From: Enterococcus raffinosus | Lineage (GTDB): Bacteria; Bacillota; Bacilli; Lactobacillales; Enterococcaceae | Length of the DNA: 64,000 nucleotides | NCBI RefSeq assembly: GCF_001886185.1 | Contig: NZ_JXLA01000004.1 | Coordinates: 1 to 64,000, forward strand | Direction: 5' to 3' | Shown: piece after piece, positions 47,996-59,265 of the stretch | How positions within the stretch are numbered: the stretch's first letter is position 1 | Layout: each line of letters begins with the position of its first letter | Made by a program: the position numbers and the translations under genes | Notes under the pieces: generated by a model | Database searches by the model: none | What the model saw: only the letters and a program-made list of their open reading frames with translations | Told to the model about the DNA's origin: nothing

Positions 47996-48178
47996 CATTT
48001 CGTTTTATTAACAAACTCCCTATTTTAAAGACTTTCGTAACATTTGTTTTTATAGTAACTTTAACTAATTCTTTACTCTTTTAAAGAACTTTTTTCACAA
48101 ATGCAATTTATTCGTTAATTGCTTTTTCGGATTATACGAAATTAGTGGCTACCCAAATGAATTTCCATTAAGTCTGCT

Positions 48179-49771
48179 TTAACTGTTCCTTTTAGCACTT
48201 AATACAAAAACTGTCCCTACCAAGAGGATGCAGCCTATAATAGAGAGAAGTTTATTATTAGACATCCCTGTTTTTGGATATTGTTTTTTAGTTGCAGTTG
48301 ATGCTGATTGGCTTGATTGTTCGCGGCTGCTTTCTTTTGTTGTGTCCACCTCTTTTGAAGCATTCTTTTTCGTAGCTGCTGTCTCGCCTTCCTTGGTATT
48401 CTCTTTTGTTAAGGAGATTTGCTTATTTTTTTTAGTAAAGGTAAATGTTATCGGCTCATTATTCAATGTATATCCTTCAGGTGCTTTTATTTCTACTAAT
48501 GAATAGTTACCTTTTGGCAACGGATGAATATGAAGCAGACCATTTTTATCCGTCATCAGCTTCTTACGAAGATACATCTTCTCTCCCTTCTCGTTGCTTA
48601 ATTCAAATTCTGCGCCTGAGAGCTTCTCTCCTGTTGCCGAATCGATTTTAGTTAAATTGATACCGTCCTTGTTCTCTGAACTAGTGGTTGAAGTAGGGGT
48701 AGTGGACTTTTGAGCTGTCGTCTTTTCTTTTGTAGAAGGTTTTCCAATTATTATTTCAGACTGTTCCTTTCGACTCTGAAGAATAGCTGTCGCAGGAACA
48801 AAAACTTGATCACTAGAGACCTGTCCTCTTAAGGAAATTTGATTTAAGACAAGAAATTTATTGGTTTGGGTATTTTGAGTTCGAAAATTATATTGATTTC
48901 CTTCACCAGCTCCACCTGTAATTACTGTTTGATACCCTGGAGTAGAAACCTCACGAATTAAATAGCTGTGTCCATCGATTAACAATGACTTCCAGTCTTT
49001 CAAACCCTCGATCCTGTCTAAATACTTTCCCTGAGGAGACTTATTTTTATAGAAGGAAACTTTGACTACTTCCCCCTTCTTGACTATCTTTTTTTCAGTA
49101 ATCCCATAAGCAACTGCTTTAACAGGTTCTGCTTGATCCACGATCACATATTCGAAATGTTGAAATTCAGGCAAGTCACCAATTCCTGTTACTTGGGCTT
49201 CTACTTGGATTGGACTCGCCTTTGAAGTTACTGAATCGATAATTGTCAATTTGTGATTTGTCAGCGAACCATTGCCTCCTAGATTAATACCATTGCCTGC
49301 TTTTACAGCTTTCACTTTAATTGTTAATGGAATATTTATCAGCTCTTTTTGACTTGCTCCTAGGTCATTAAGTCTTACAGTAAAACGATTATTTCTTAGA
49401 AAAGCCTGACCAATCGTCTCTTTGGTGACAGAATGAGTCAAATCCAATGTCGACTCCTCTATATAAGTATGGAGAAACCGTTCATCGGGTAACGTAAAAG
49501 CAAATGTATCTCCCGCTTCCACTTCTTTCATGTTTTCTGTATTAATGGTCCATAAGTAGCTCAATTGGACAATCTCGTCTACTTGAACTTTATTCGCTTC
49601 AGGAACTTGAATCCCGTTCTCTTTGGATACTTCTACCCCAAGAACCTCTACCTTGTCTGTAACATCTTTCGCCGCGCTTGTAACCACAGGAGAAAACACA
49701 CTAGTTATTACCATACTCAGCCCCAATAACAAAAGAAGGACAAGGATAGATATACCATTTCTTTCTCTCAT
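48179..49771 (-). CDS. cell-wall anchored MSCRAMM-like protein with Cna-B domain and YPKTG sorting signal
   Basis: The 530-residue protein (start at ATG 49771 after GGAGGGGAAAAGA) has a signal peptide (GISILVLLLLLGLSMVITSV). The N-terminal region resembles the adhesin folds of collagen-binding proteins (QLSYLWTINTENMKEVEAGDTFAFTLP). A Cna-B/SpaA domain lies around 367-460 (LTKIDSATGEKLSGAEFEL ... YSLVEIKAPEGYTL), with Lys, Asn and Glu of the isopeptide type. A Thr/Ser-rich linker leads to YPKTGMSNN near 497, a membrane span and the tail SAKRNS. The sorting motif deviates from LPXTG at the first residue. No sortase or pilus gene is adjacent. Confidence 0.85.
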   Translation of the reverse strand: MRERNGISILVLLLLLGLSMVITSVFSPVVTSAAKDVTDKVEVLGVEVSKENGIQVPEANKVQVDEIVQLSYLWTINTENMKEVEAGDTFAFTLPDERFLHTYIEESTLDLTHSVTKETIGQAFLRNNRFTVRLNDLGASQKELINIPLTIKVKAVKAGNGINLGGNGSLTNHKLTIIDSVTSKASPIQVEAQVTGIGDLPEFQHFEYVIVDQAEPVKAVAYGITEKKIVKKGEVVKVSFYKNKSPQGKYLDRIEGLKDWKSLLIDGHSYLIREVSTPGYQTVITGGAGEGNQYNFRTQNTQTNKFLVLNQISLRGQVSSDQVFVPATAILQSRKEQSEIIIGKPSTKEKTTAQKSTTPTSTTSSENKDGINLTKIDSATGEKLSGAEFELSNEKGEKMYLRKKLMTDKNGLLHIHPLPKGNYSLVEIKAPEGYTLNNEPITFTFTKKNKQISLTKENTKEGETAATKKNASKEVDTTKESSREQSSQSASTATKKQYPKTGMSNNKLLSIIGCILLVGTVFVLSAKRNS

Positions 49772-49974
49772 TCTTTTCCCCTCCAATATCGTTTTATTCC
49801 ACTAAACAAAAGAACACGTGCGTCATAACTATTTCCTAGTACTGATTCCTCTACTGGCAAAGTACCTCTCTTTTTTTTATTTTCTCAGATTATCATCAGC
49901 AAAAGAGATGGTTTTAAAATCTTATATTCCTTATTTTTAACAGCTGATAAGTAATCTGGTTTTTGCGAGGAAAC

Positions 49975-50004
49975 AAAAAAAAGGTGCGTATAATTACGCA
50001 CCTT
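49975..50004 (-). terminator. terminator of yajC
   Basis: AAGGTGCGTA (49981-49990) and TACGCACCTT (49995-50004) form a perfect 10-bp stem with a TAAT loop, followed on the minus strand by a T-run. Confidence 0.92.
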
Positions 50005-50036
50005 AACGATTATAATAGTAAGAACAATAATAAATC

Positions 50037-50405
50037 TTACTTATCTTCTGTTTTATCTTCAGGTTTTTCTTCCACGACAGTTTCAGTAGGCTCTGTTGTT
50101 TCTGGTTCAACAACTTCCGTTTCAACAGGGGCTGTCGCTGGACGGACACCAGACTTCACCGTTCTGATTGAAGAACGATCAAATACTAGATAAATTCCTT
50201 CACAGTCTAACGTAACTGTTTTATCGTTGTTGTTGATCTCAGAGATCACACCATGAAGTCCGCCAATAGTAACTACGCTATCTCCGACCTTCATTGCATC
50301 TAATAAACTTTGACGTTCTTGCTGTTGTTTCTTTTGAGAACGGTTCATCATAAAGAACATTCCCAGCATTAATACTAGCAAGATAATCATTGAAAAGTTT
50401 CCCAT
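50037..50405 (-). CDS. yajC: preprotein translocase subunit YajC
   Basis: The 122-residue protein has one N-terminal membrane helix (SMIILLVLMLGMFFMMNRSQKKQQ) and the YajC core (MKVGDSVVTIGGLHGVISEI). The C-terminal tail is rich in Val, Glu, Thr and Pro and variable in the family. It associates with SecDF-type translocase. It lies 85 bp after tgt, the usual neighbour. Confidence 0.95.
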   Translation of the reverse strand: MGNFSMIILLVLMLGMFFMMNRSQKKQQQERQSLLDAMKVGDSVVTIGGLHGVISEINNNDKTVTLDCEGIYLVFDRSSIRTVKSGVRPATAPVETEVVEPETTEPTETVVEEKPEDKTEDK

Positions 50406-50490
50406 TTTAAATTTCCCCTCGCATTCTTAGTAAATCCACTTTTAACTGTAACAAAGTTTCCAGCGTTACACTAGCCTTTTTAATCAGACT

Positions 50491-51636
<1,146 letters not shown>

Positions 51637-51788
51637 TTAATTTCCTACTTTCTTCTATATGTATGTGTTTGCAACTTGTACCATAATACTGGTTTTAAGC
51701 CGCTTTTGCAACTTCTCTTACAGCGATCCTAAGAAGAACTTAAATAGACTCAAAATCTCTTTTTGCGTATAACCTTTCCCTTACTATT

Positions 51789-51829
51789 AAAAAACGTCTT
51801 CGATGGAAAGAATGACCATCGAAGACGTT
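51789..51829 (-). terminator. terminator of the calcium-type ATPase
   Basis: AACGTCTTCGATGG (51793-51806) and CCATCGAAGACGTT (51816-51829) form a perfect 14-bp stem, with a short A-run that reads as Ts on the minus strand. Confidence 0.9.
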
Positions 51830-51834
51830 CGTTT

Positions 51835-54477
51835 CTAAATATTTTCCGGATCTACTTCTGGTGCTTTATGGAACTTGATTAGCTCGTTCACTATGATTGG
51901 TACAATTGAAAGCAAGATCGCAATCACCCAATGATTCATACTGATTGGTACAAGATAGAACAATTCTTGTGTCTGAGGAATTAGCGCAATTGCCGTTGTA
52001 ATTCCTAATGCTAACCAGGCCATTTGAGCCAATGATTTATTCGTTGCTAAATCTACTTTAAAAATCGATTTACTACTACGTACATTAAATACGTGCAGGA
52101 TTGATGAATAAGCTAAAACTAGAAATGCAACAGTTTGTCCAACTTCTAAACTTGGTGGCGTAAAGTAGCTGACATGTTCAACAAATGCCCCAATATAGAA
52201 ACCAATCAGAGTCACAATCGTAAAGACCACTGCGTTCAAACCAATTTTTTTCCATAGGCCGCGAGCAAAGATTCCTTCATCGCGAGGAATTGGTTTTTCA
52301 TCCATGATTCCAGCTTCAGCCGGTTCTCTCCCCAACGCAAATCCAGGAAGCCCATCTGCTACTACGTTTACAAACAGCAATTGTACTGCCGTAAACGGGG
52401 CGCCCCAGCCTAATAGCATGGCAATCACTACAATGAAAATTTCTGAGATATTACAGCTTAATAAAAAGTTGATTGCTTTACGAATTCCTTGGTACACAGA
52501 ACGTCCGCGAGCTACTGCATCAACGATTGTTGCGAAATTGTCATCGGTCAACACCATATCGGCTGCACCTTTTGCAACATCGGTACCGGTGATTCCCATG
52601 GCACAACCAACATCACTCGCTTTTAATGCCGGAGCATCATTGACGCCATCTCCAGTCATCGCTACGACAGCGCCTGTACGTTGCCAGGATTTGACGATTC
52701 GAATTTTATCTTCTGGTGTCACACGTGCATAAACAGATAAGTCCTTTACACGTCCATCAAGCTCTTCATCACTCATTTTTTGTAATTGAGCACCAGAAAT
52801 CGCTTCTTTCCGAGTTTTCATGATTCCTAATTCTTTGGCGATAGCTCCGGCAGTAACGACATGGTCCCCGGTGATCATCACTGTTTTGATCCCTGCTTTT
52901 TTGGCACGTGCAATAGCTGCTTTTGATTCTGGTCTTGGCGGATCAATCATACCGATCAAGCCCATCAAGCGCAAATCTTTTTCTAATGCTTCCGAGGTTA
53001 TGTCCTTAGGTTCTTCTTCATGGATCGCATAACCTACAGCAATGACTCGTAACGCTTTTTTCCCGAAACGGTCATTAACGATCGCCGCCTGATCTACATC
53101 CCCATAATGGAATTTTGGTAGTAACACGTCGAAAGCACCTTTAGTAATAGAAATAAATTTCTTCCCGCGCTTATGTACAGTCGTCATCATTTTCCGATCA
53201 GAGTCGAAAGGAATTTCACCGATTCGCGGGTATTTTTCTTCTAGTTCAGCTTTCGTATGATAATTTTCCTCTACTGCGCGAACAATTGCTGCTTCTGTAG
53301 GATTGCCCTTAATTTCTAATTCATTGTCATCATTTTCCACAATGACATCGGTACATAAAGCCGCAATGCTCAAAACTTCCATCGCTTCTTCCGTCATACC
53401 TTCTTCAGTATCAACGACCGAATCACCATGTGTCCAGACACGACGAACACGCATTTTGTTTTGCGTCAATGTCCCAGTTTTATCAGAACAAATCACGTTT
53501 GCTGATCCTAAAGTCTCCACAGCTGGTAATCGGCGAATAATCGCATTCTTTTGCGCCATTTTTTGAACGCCATAGGCTAATGTTAATGTCACAATAACCG
53601 TCAATGTTTCCGGCACGGCCGCCACAGCTAAGGAAATCGCAGTGATAAACATATCCAACATTGGTTCGCCTTGCATCTCTCCAATGAAAAACACAAAAGC
53701 CGCAGCTGCCAAAGCGATCAAACTGATCCGTTTCCCTAATTGATTTAATCGTTTTTGCAGAGGTGTTTTTTGTGTTTCATCACTATTTAAAAGACCGGCG
53801 ATTTTTCCCATCTCAGTCTTCATACCAGTTGCAGTTACGATTGCTTTACCGCGACCATTAACTACTGTCGATCCTTTGTAAAGCATATTCAAGCGATCAC
53901 CTAATGCATCGTCCTCTTCGCCTTGATATTCTGGATCTTTCATCACTGGTTCACTTTCACCCGTTAATGCTGATTCCTCTACACGTAATTGTGACGCTTC
54001 TACGATTCTTGCATCCGCAGTGATCATTGAGCCAGATTCAAGTAGTAGTGTATCCCCCGGCACAAGATTCTCAGCATCAATTTCTTCTTGTTTTCCATCA
54101 CGCATGACAGTCGCTGTCTGCTTATTCATATCTTGCAAAGCAGATAATGCTTTCTCCGCATTTCCTTCCTGCACGATCGCTAAAACCGAATTAATCACAA
54201 CAATAGCTATAATTAGAAAACTTTCGAAATAATCACCATGATCAGTCGCTATAGCGGTATAAAGGGATATAACTGCTGCAACTAATAAAATAATCGTTGT
54301 AAAATCCGTCAAACTATGAAAAAATTTTTTAATCAAGGATTCCTTTGGCGCTTCATCAAATTTATTTTTTCCGTTATTTTTTATTTGTTCCTGTACTTTA
54401 TCTTCCGTCAATCCATCAGCTAAATCAGCGTCAAATTCGCTAACTACGGTATCTATCGTCTCTTTGTAGGGTTCCAT
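51835..54477 (-). CDS. calcium-transporting P-type ATPase, LMCA1/PMCA-like
   Basis: The 880-residue pump has LTGESEPVMK, M4 VPETLP, the phosphorylated Asp near 332 in CSDKTGTLTQNKM, MITGDH, MTGDGVNDAP and M6 VNVVADGLPGFALG. Its length equals that of Listeria LMCA1, a Ca2+ exporter, as I remember it. Ten membrane segments are predicted. Unlike the pump at 18.5 kb it keeps the M6 aspartate, so calcium export is the more likely role. The start has AAAGGAGGAATGGG upstream. Its insertion between tgt and queA splits a pair that is often contiguous. Confidence 0.93.
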   Translation of the reverse strand: MEPYKETIDTVVSEFDADLADGLTEDKVQEQIKNNGKNKFDEAPKESLIKKFFHSLTDFTTIILLVAAVISLYTAIATDHGDYFESFLIIAIVVINSVLAIVQEGNAEKALSALQDMNKQTATVMRDGKQEEIDAENLVPGDTLLLESGSMITADARIVEASQLRVEESALTGESEPVMKDPEYQGEEDDALGDRLNMLYKGSTVVNGRGKAIVTATGMKTEMGKIAGLLNSDETQKTPLQKRLNQLGKRISLIALAAAAFVFFIGEMQGEPMLDMFITAISLAVAAVPETLTVIVTLTLAYGVQKMAQKNAIIRRLPAVETLGSANVICSDKTGTLTQNKMRVRRVWTHGDSVVDTEEGMTEEAMEVLSIAALCTDVIVENDDNELEIKGNPTEAAIVRAVEENYHTKAELEEKYPRIGEIPFDSDRKMMTTVHKRGKKFISITKGAFDVLLPKFHYGDVDQAAIVNDRFGKKALRVIAVGYAIHEEEPKDITSEALEKDLRLMGLIGMIDPPRPESKAAIARAKKAGIKTVMITGDHVVTAGAIAKELGIMKTRKEAISGAQLQKMSDEELDGRVKDLSVYARVTPEDKIRIVKSWQRTGAVVAMTGDGVNDAPALKASDVGCAMGITGTDVAKGAADMVLTDDNFATIVDAVARGRSVYQGIRKAINFLLSCNISEIFIVVIAMLLGWGAPFTAVQLLFVNVVADGLPGFALGREPAEAGIMDEKPIPRDEGIFARGLWKKIGLNAVVFTIVTLIGFYIGAFVEHVSYFTPPSLEVGQTVAFLVLAYSSILHVFNVRSSKSIFKVDLATNKSLAQMAWLALGITTAIALIPQTQELFYLVPISMNHWVIAILLSIVPIIVNELIKFHKAPEVDPENI

Positions 54478-54617
54478 CCCATTCCTCCTTTTCGTTATAA
54501 AAAACCTGTCTATATTATTACTATAACACAGAAAAGAGTCTTAACTCAAAGCATACACCTTGTCTTTTGGTCAAAAAGTAACAAAATTAATCTTTCTAAA
54601 TAACCAAGTGTAATCGC

Positions 54618-54646
54618 TTCCAAAAACAATTCAAATGTGCTATATT
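54618..54646 (+). promoter_or_regulatory. promoter of the candidate RNA
   Basis: TTCCAA (54618-54623), 17-bp spacer, and TATATT (54641-54646) with an upstream TG giving an extended -10 (TGCTATATT). Confidence 0.6.
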
Positions 54647-54652
54647 ATAGAT

Positions 54653-55029
54653 ACAAGGAAGGAGGAACTTAGATCATTCGAAGGATTTCTCGATAAGAAA
54701 GTAGAAAAAAGTAAACAATAAAATTGTTAGTAATACAAGATTCACCGAAAAGTTGTCAAGAGTGTACGTGTGAAGTATTTCTTTATAAATAGTGAATGCG
54801 TATCAGAGGTTGAGTAGTACATCAAACACACAAGTAAAAAGATACGTAAGTAAGAAAAAAGTTTCTTAAAACTGAATAAAAGTGAAAACGTAGTAAAAAC
54901 AAATATTTATGTTTATAGTCAAGAAATTCATGTAATACTTTGCATGTATCATAAAAAGTAATATAAAATTCGAATGAACTAATCCTTCCGATATTCTAAG
55001 AGCCAGGCAGTCGAGAGCCTGGCTTTTTT
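54653..55029 (+). ncRNA. candidate untranslated RNA, about 0.38 kb, purine-rich
   Basis: An extended -10 promoter at 54641 and a terminator (AGCCAGGC / GCCTGGCT at 55001-55008 and 55017-55024, then TTTTTT) delimit a plus-strand transcript that no ORF explains. It is A/G-rich with recurring AAGTA/AGTAAA blocks. A full ribosome-binding sequence (GGAAGGAGG at about 54658-54666) has no ATG, GTG or TTG at the right distance. It lies in the gap between the Ca-ATPase and queA, both on the minus strand. It does not look like tmRNA, RNase P RNA, 6S RNA or a T-box. Function is unknown. Confidence 0.5.
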
Positions 55030-55035
55030 GTGTGC

Positions 55036-55063
55036 AAAAAAACCAGTGAAATCATCCACTGGT
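55036..55063 (-). terminator. terminator of queA
   Basis: ACCAGTG (55042-55048) pairs with CACTGGT (55057-55063), followed on the minus strand by at least six Ts. It faces the RNA terminator on the other strand. Confidence 0.75.
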
Positions 55064-55070
55064 CTCCTTC

Positions 55071-56102
55071 TTATTTAACAAACATTGCATCACCAAAACT
55101 GAAAAAACGATAACGTTCTTCAATTGCATGATGATAAGCCGCCAAAGTTTTTTCTCGTCCAGCAAAAGCACTGACTAACATTACTAGTGTTGATTTCGGC
55201 AGATGGAAATTCGTCGAAAATGCTTGAACGATTTTGAATTCATAGCCAGGCGTGATAAAGATATCTGTCCAACCACTGTCGGCTTTGATTTCACCATTGA
55301 ATTTCGTTCCGATTGTTTCTAGCGTACGAATAGATGTCGTCCCAACAGCAATTATTTTTCCGCCATTCGCACGAACCTCATTCAATTGAGCCGCAGCTTC
55401 TTCTGTCAAACGGTAGAATTCACTATGCATTTGATGTTCAGCAATATTATCAACGCTTACAGGGCGGAATGTACCAAGCCCAACATGCAGGGTCAAATAG
55501 ACAAGCTTCACACCTTTAGCTGCAATCTTTTCCAACAATTCCGGAGTAAAGTGCAGCCCCGCAGTTGGCGCAGCTGCCGAACCATTTTCCTTCGCATATA
55601 CCGTTTGATAGCGTTCAGGATCTTCTAAGCGTTCCTTGATATAAGGCGGTAAAGGCATTTCACCTAACGACTCTAAATTTTCTAAAAAGATTCCCTCATA
55701 TGAAAATTCTACTATTCGTCCGCCGTGTTCCAATTCCTTCTTCACTTCTGCACGTAAGCGCCCATCACCGAAAACAATCTGAGTCCCTACTTTCGCCCGA
55801 CGCGCTGGTTTGATCAATGTCTCCCATTCATCACCCTGTGTATTGTTCAATAAAAGTACTTCTAGATGACCGCCGGTTTCTGGCTTCTCTCCATATAAGC
55901 GAGCAGGCAAAACTCGAGTATCATTCATTACTAATGCATCACCAGGAGCTAACTCCTCAATAATCTCTTCAAAATGTTTATCCTCAATTTGACCAGTCTC
56001 CCGATCCAAAATCAGCAAACGTGAACTATCGCGTTTTTCTAGAGGGGTCTGGGCAATTAATTCTTCTGGTAAATCAAAATCAAAATCCTCTGTGGTTAAC
56101 AT
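55071..56102 (-). CDS. queA: S-adenosylmethionine:tRNA ribosyltransferase-isomerase
   Basis: The 343-residue enzyme transfers the ribosyl of SAM to preQ1 on tRNA during queuosine synthesis. Diagnostic motifs are [60 protein letters not shown] and [20 protein letters not shown] precedes the ATG. It works upstream of nothing else here except tgt, 3.4 kb away. Confidence 0.97.
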   Translation of the reverse strand: MLTTEDFDFDLPEELIAQTPLEKRDSSRLLILDRETGQIEDKHFEEIIEELAPGDALVMNDTRVLPARLYGEKPETGGHLEVLLLNNTQGDEWETLIKPARRAKVGTQIVFGDGRLRAEVKKELEHGGRIVEFSYEGIFLENLESLGEMPLPPYIKERLEDPERYQTVYAKENGSAAAPTAGLHFTPELLEKIAAKGVKLVYLTLHVGLGTFRPVSVDNIAEHQMHSEFYRLTEEAAAQLNEVRANGGKIIAVGTTSIRTLETIGTKFNGEIKADSGWTDIFITPGYEFKIVQAFSTNFHLPKSTLVMLVSAFAGREKTLAAYHHAIEERYRFFSFGDAMFVK

Positions 56103-56379
56103 AGCTTCTCCTCTTTTCCTTCGCTATTCTATCATGGGGAATTCTGATTGAAAAGCACCGTGCTGCTTTCTTCCTCAAGAACCAAAAGAAAAAATAATAC
56201 AAATTTAAAAATTGATTTCTTTCATTAGTATAAAAATGTTTTTTTATTCTCCCCTTCTCTACTCCTTTGTGATGAGAAAAATGTGATGTACTAAGGGTGT
56301 AACGGTTATTTTAAAACCATAGATAACGGTTTCTAATACATTATTTTGACCAAAAACAAGCCAGTTATTTGTTTTTAAT

Positions 56380-56408
56380 TGACCTTTGTTGCATACTAAA
56401 ACTATAAG
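56380..56408 (+). promoter_or_regulatory. promoter of the opuC operon
   Basis: TTGACC (56380-56385), a 17-bp spacer and TATAAG (56403-56408). The rest of the 56103-56379 gap is AT-rich with a direct repeat AACGGTT at 56301-56307 and 56335-56341; no gene is seen. Confidence 0.6.
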
Positions 56409-56444
56409 TCTGTTAACTTTTCTACATTTAAGATGCTAATTATT

Positions 56445-56480
56445 AAGATTACGAACTTGCATTAGCAAGTTCGTAATCTT
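56445..56480. promoter_or_regulatory. perfect 16-bp inverted repeat in the opuC leader
   Basis: AAGATTACGAACTTGC (56445-56460) and its exact reverse complement (56465-56480) enclose ATTA. There is no T-run on the plus strand, so it is not an ordinary terminator. It lies between the promoter and the opuCA ribosome site and may be an operator or an RNA hairpin controlling compatible-solute uptake. Confidence 0.75.
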
Positions 56481-56533
56481 GGTGTACAAAGCGCTAATAA
56501 GATGATTTTTATTCAGAAAGAAGGAGTGAAAAA

Positions 56534-57706
56534 ATGATTGAGTTTGACCACGTTTCTAAAATTTACAATGGGAACAAAGTAGCCGTTGAGGACGTCAACC
56601 TCTCTTTTGAAAAAGGAGAATTCATTTGTTTGATTGGTACAAGTGGGAGCGGGAAAACGACGACTATGCGAATGATTAATCGGATGATTGATCCAACAAA
56701 AGGAACAATCACGATTAACGGAGAAGACATTCAGAAGAAAAACCCTGTTGAATTGCGTCGTCAAATCGGGTACGTCATCCAAAATATTGGACTGATGCCA
56801 CACATGACGATTCGTGAAAATATTAATCTTGTTCAACGTTTGTTAAAGGTAGACAAAGAAGAGCAAAATAAAACAGCAGAAAGAATGATTGATCTAGTCG
56901 AATTACCGCGGGACATGCTGGATCGTTATCCCCATGAGCTATCTGGTGGGCAACAGCAACGGATTGGGGTTGTTCGAGCACTCGCAGCCGATCAAGACAT
57001 CATTTTAATGGATGAACCTTTTGGTGCCCTCGACCCGATCACTCGCGATTCTTTACAGGACCTTGTGAAGGATTTACAAGAACGCTTAGGTAAGACCATC
57101 GTTTTCGTTACCCACGATATGGATGAAGCTTTAAAATTGGCCAATCGAATTGCGATTATGGACAACGGAAAAGTCATTCAATTTGATACACCGGAAAACA
57201 TCCTGCAGCAACCCGCGAATGAATTCGTAGAGGAGCTTTTGGGTGAAGATCGATTATTACAAGCAAAACCGGATACGACAACAGTTGGCGAAATTATGAT
57301 GCATACCGCCGTATCCATTACACCGGAAAAGAGCTTGCAAAATGCCATTCGTTTAATGCGCGAAAAACGTGTAGATACGTTATTGATTGTTGATGAAGAC
57401 AATGTCTTAAAGGGATTTGTCGATGTCGAAACTATCGACCGTGAACGTCGACGCGGTAAAGCGACAAGTGTAGGGGATATTATTAATCCAAACGTTTTTT
57501 ATGTGAAGGAAGCAGCTTTGGTTCGTGATAGTTTACAACGAATTCTAAAACGTGGCGTTAAATATGTTCCCGTCGTAGATGAAAACAAGCATCTTGTCGG
57601 CATTTTAACTAGAGTTTCCCTTGTAGACATCATTTATGATGTTCTTTGGGGTGAAGAAGAAACCTTCGGAGATGCGGCCGAAAGCATTACAAGCGAGGAG
57701 GCATAA
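56534..57706 (+). CDS. opuCA: glycine betaine/carnitine/choline ABC transporter ATPase with CBS domains
   Basis: The 390-residue ATPase has Walker [11 protein letters not shown]-loop [12 protein letters not shown], signature [15 protein letters not shown], Walker [13 protein letters not shown], then two CBS domains in the last third ([13 protein letters not shown] and [21 protein letters not shown]). CBS domains sense ionic strength or nucleotides such as c-di-AMP in OpuA/OpuC-type systems. AGAAGGAGTG precedes the ATG. First of four genes. Confidence 0.95.
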   Translation: MIEFDHVSKIYNGNKVAVEDVNLSFEKGEFICLIGTSGSGKTTTMRMINRMIDPTKGTITINGEDIQKKNPVELRRQIGYVIQNIGLMPHMTIRENINLVQRLLKVDKEEQNKTAERMIDLVELPRDMLDRYPHELSGGQQQRIGVVRALAADQDIILMDEPFGALDPITRDSLQDLVKDLQERLGKTIVFVTHDMDEALKLANRIAIMDNGKVIQFDTPENILQQPANEFVEELLGEDRLLQAKPDTTTVGEIMMHTAVSITPEKSLQNAIRLMREKRVDTLLIVDEDNVLKGFVDVETIDRERRRGKATSVGDIINPNVFYVKEAALVRDSLQRILKRGVKYVPVVDENKHLVGILTRVSLVDIIYDVLWGEEETFGDAAESITSEEA

Positions 57707-57708
57707 CT

Positions 57709-58344
57709 ATGCAAGCATTCATCAATGAATATGGTGGGCAAATGCTGACAAAGAGTGCTGAACATTTATATATCTCTGCTATTGCATTAGGTCTTGGTAT
57801 TTTAGTTGCTGTACCTTTAGGCATTTTATTGACTCGCCTGCCGAAAATATCAAATTTTGTTATCGGAGTTGCCAGTGTCTTACAAACCATTCCCTCACTT
57901 GCTTTGCTTGCTTTGATGATTCCCTTCTTCGGCGTAGGTAAATTCCCAGCGATCATCGCGTTGTTTATCTATTCTTTATTGCCGATTTTACGAAACACGT
58001 ATATCGGAATGAAGAATGTGGACCGAAATTACCGAGATGTTGCTAAAGGCATGGGGATGACCAATTTGCAATCAATTTTCACGGTAGAATTGCCAATCGC
58101 AGTCCCAACGATCATGGCTGGTATTCGTTTAGCCGCAGTGTATGTAATTGCATGGGCAACGCTGGCTTCTTATATTGGAGCAGGCGGATTAGGGGATATG
58201 ATTTTCAGTGGTTTGAATAATTTCCAACCCCCTTTGATTATCGCTGGAACCGTTCCTGTTATCTTAATGGCGTTAATTGTGGACCTCTTATTAGGTTTCT
58301 TAGAGGATCGCATGACACCCGCAGCACTAAGGAAGGAGGAGTAA
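57709..58344 (+). CDS. opuCB: compatible-solute ABC transporter permease
   Basis: The 211-residue permease has about six membrane spans and the BPD loop ([27 protein letters not shown]). It starts 2 bp after opuCA with GCGAGGAGGCATA as ribosome site. It pairs with OpuCD, which has the same layout. Confidence 0.94.
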   Translation: MQAFINEYGGQMLTKSAEHLYISAIALGLGILVAVPLGILLTRLPKISNFVIGVASVLQTIPSLALLALMIPFFGVGKFPAIIALFIYSLLPILRNTYIGMKNVDRNYRDVAKGMGMTNLQSIFTVELPIAVPTIMAGIRLAAVYVIAWATLASYIGAGGLGDMIFSGLNNFQPPLIIAGTVPVILMALIVDLLLGFLEDRMTPAALRKEE

Positions 58345-58347
58345 AGA

Positions 58348-59265
58348 ATGAAAAAAATAAAAGTTTTAGCTTTACTCGGACTTTCATTATTGTTTCTAAG
58401 TAGTTGTTCTTTTCCTGGATTAGCTTCCAATGATGATGAAGACACAATCGCGATTACAGGCGGGATTACTTCAGAAATGCAAATATTAGGAAGCATCACT
58501 GCTGGTATGGTTGAACATTATACGGATAAAAAGACCACTGTAATTAATAATTTAGCTACCAATATGATTAACCATCAAGCTATGTTAAAAGACGATGCTT
58601 CCATATCTTCCGCACGCTACACGGGAACAGATTTATCCTCTATCTTGCAATTGCCTGCGGAAAAAGATCCGAAAAAAGCGTTCAATATCGTACATGATGA
58701 ATTTGAAAAGCGTTTTGATCAAACCTGGTTCCCATCTTACGGATTTGATAACACCTATGTCTTTTTAGTAAGAAAAGATACCGCTGAAAAATATAATCTT
58801 AAAAAGGTAAGTGATTTAAAACGAGTTTCAGGAGAATTGAAAGCTGGGGTAGACACTTCTTGGATTACACGTAAAGGAGATGGCTACGAAGGATTTAAGC
58901 AAGCCTATGGATTTGAGTTTTCTTCAATCTTACCGATGCAGGTCAGCCTTGTATATGATGCCCTCTCAGCTGGAAAGATGGACATTGTTCTCGGGTATTC
59001 AACAGATGGACGTATCGCCAGCTATGATCTCGTAATGCTGGAAGATGACTTACGCTTCTTCCCTCCTTATGACGCTGCGCCAATCGTTTCTAATAAGCTA
59101 TTGAAATCTGATCCCAAAGTAAAAGATGCACTGGAACGTCTTGCAGGAACGATTTCTACTGAAGAGATGCAAAAGCTTAATTATCGCGCAGATAATGACT
59201 TAGTCGAACCACAAATCGTTGCAGAAGATTTTCTAAAAGAACATAACTATTTCGAAGGGAAGTGA
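58348..59265 (+). CDS. opuCC: glycine betaine/carnitine/choline-binding lipoprotein
   Basis: The 305-residue OpuAC/OsmF-type binding protein has a lipoprotein signal (MKKIKVLALLGLSLLFL then SSC). The mature part (IAITGGITSEMQILGSITAGM, YTGTDLSSIL, DALSAGKMDIVLGYSTDGRI) is typical of betaine/choline binders. AAGGAGGAG precedes the ATG. It ends in a 4-bp overlap with opuCD. Confidence 0.94.
   Translation: MKKIKVLALLGLSLLFLSSCSFPGLASNDDEDTIAITGGITSEMQILGSITAGMVEHYTDKKTTVINNLATNMINHQAMLKDDASISSARYTGTDLSSILQLPAEKDPKKAFNIVHDEFEKRFDQTWFPSYGFDNTYVFLVRKDTAEKYNLKKVSDLKRVSGELKAGVDTSWITRKGDGYEGFKQAYGFEFSSILPMQVSLVYDALSAGKMDIVLGYSTDGRIASYDLVMLEDDLRFFPPYDAAPIVSNKLLKSDPKVKDALERLAGTISTEEMQKLNYRADNDLVEPQIVAEDFLKEHNYFEGK

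Noticed and set aside
47901-48014. N-terminal extension of adhE
   Set aside because: The promoter, Rex boxes and ribosome site lie in it, and the family begins near MAKAIEKEKD.
54653-55029. Known RNA families (tmRNA, RNase P, 6S, T-box, SAM riboswitches) for the purine-rich transcript
   Set aside because: The conserved cores I remember for these are absent. It is kept as an unassigned RNA candidate.
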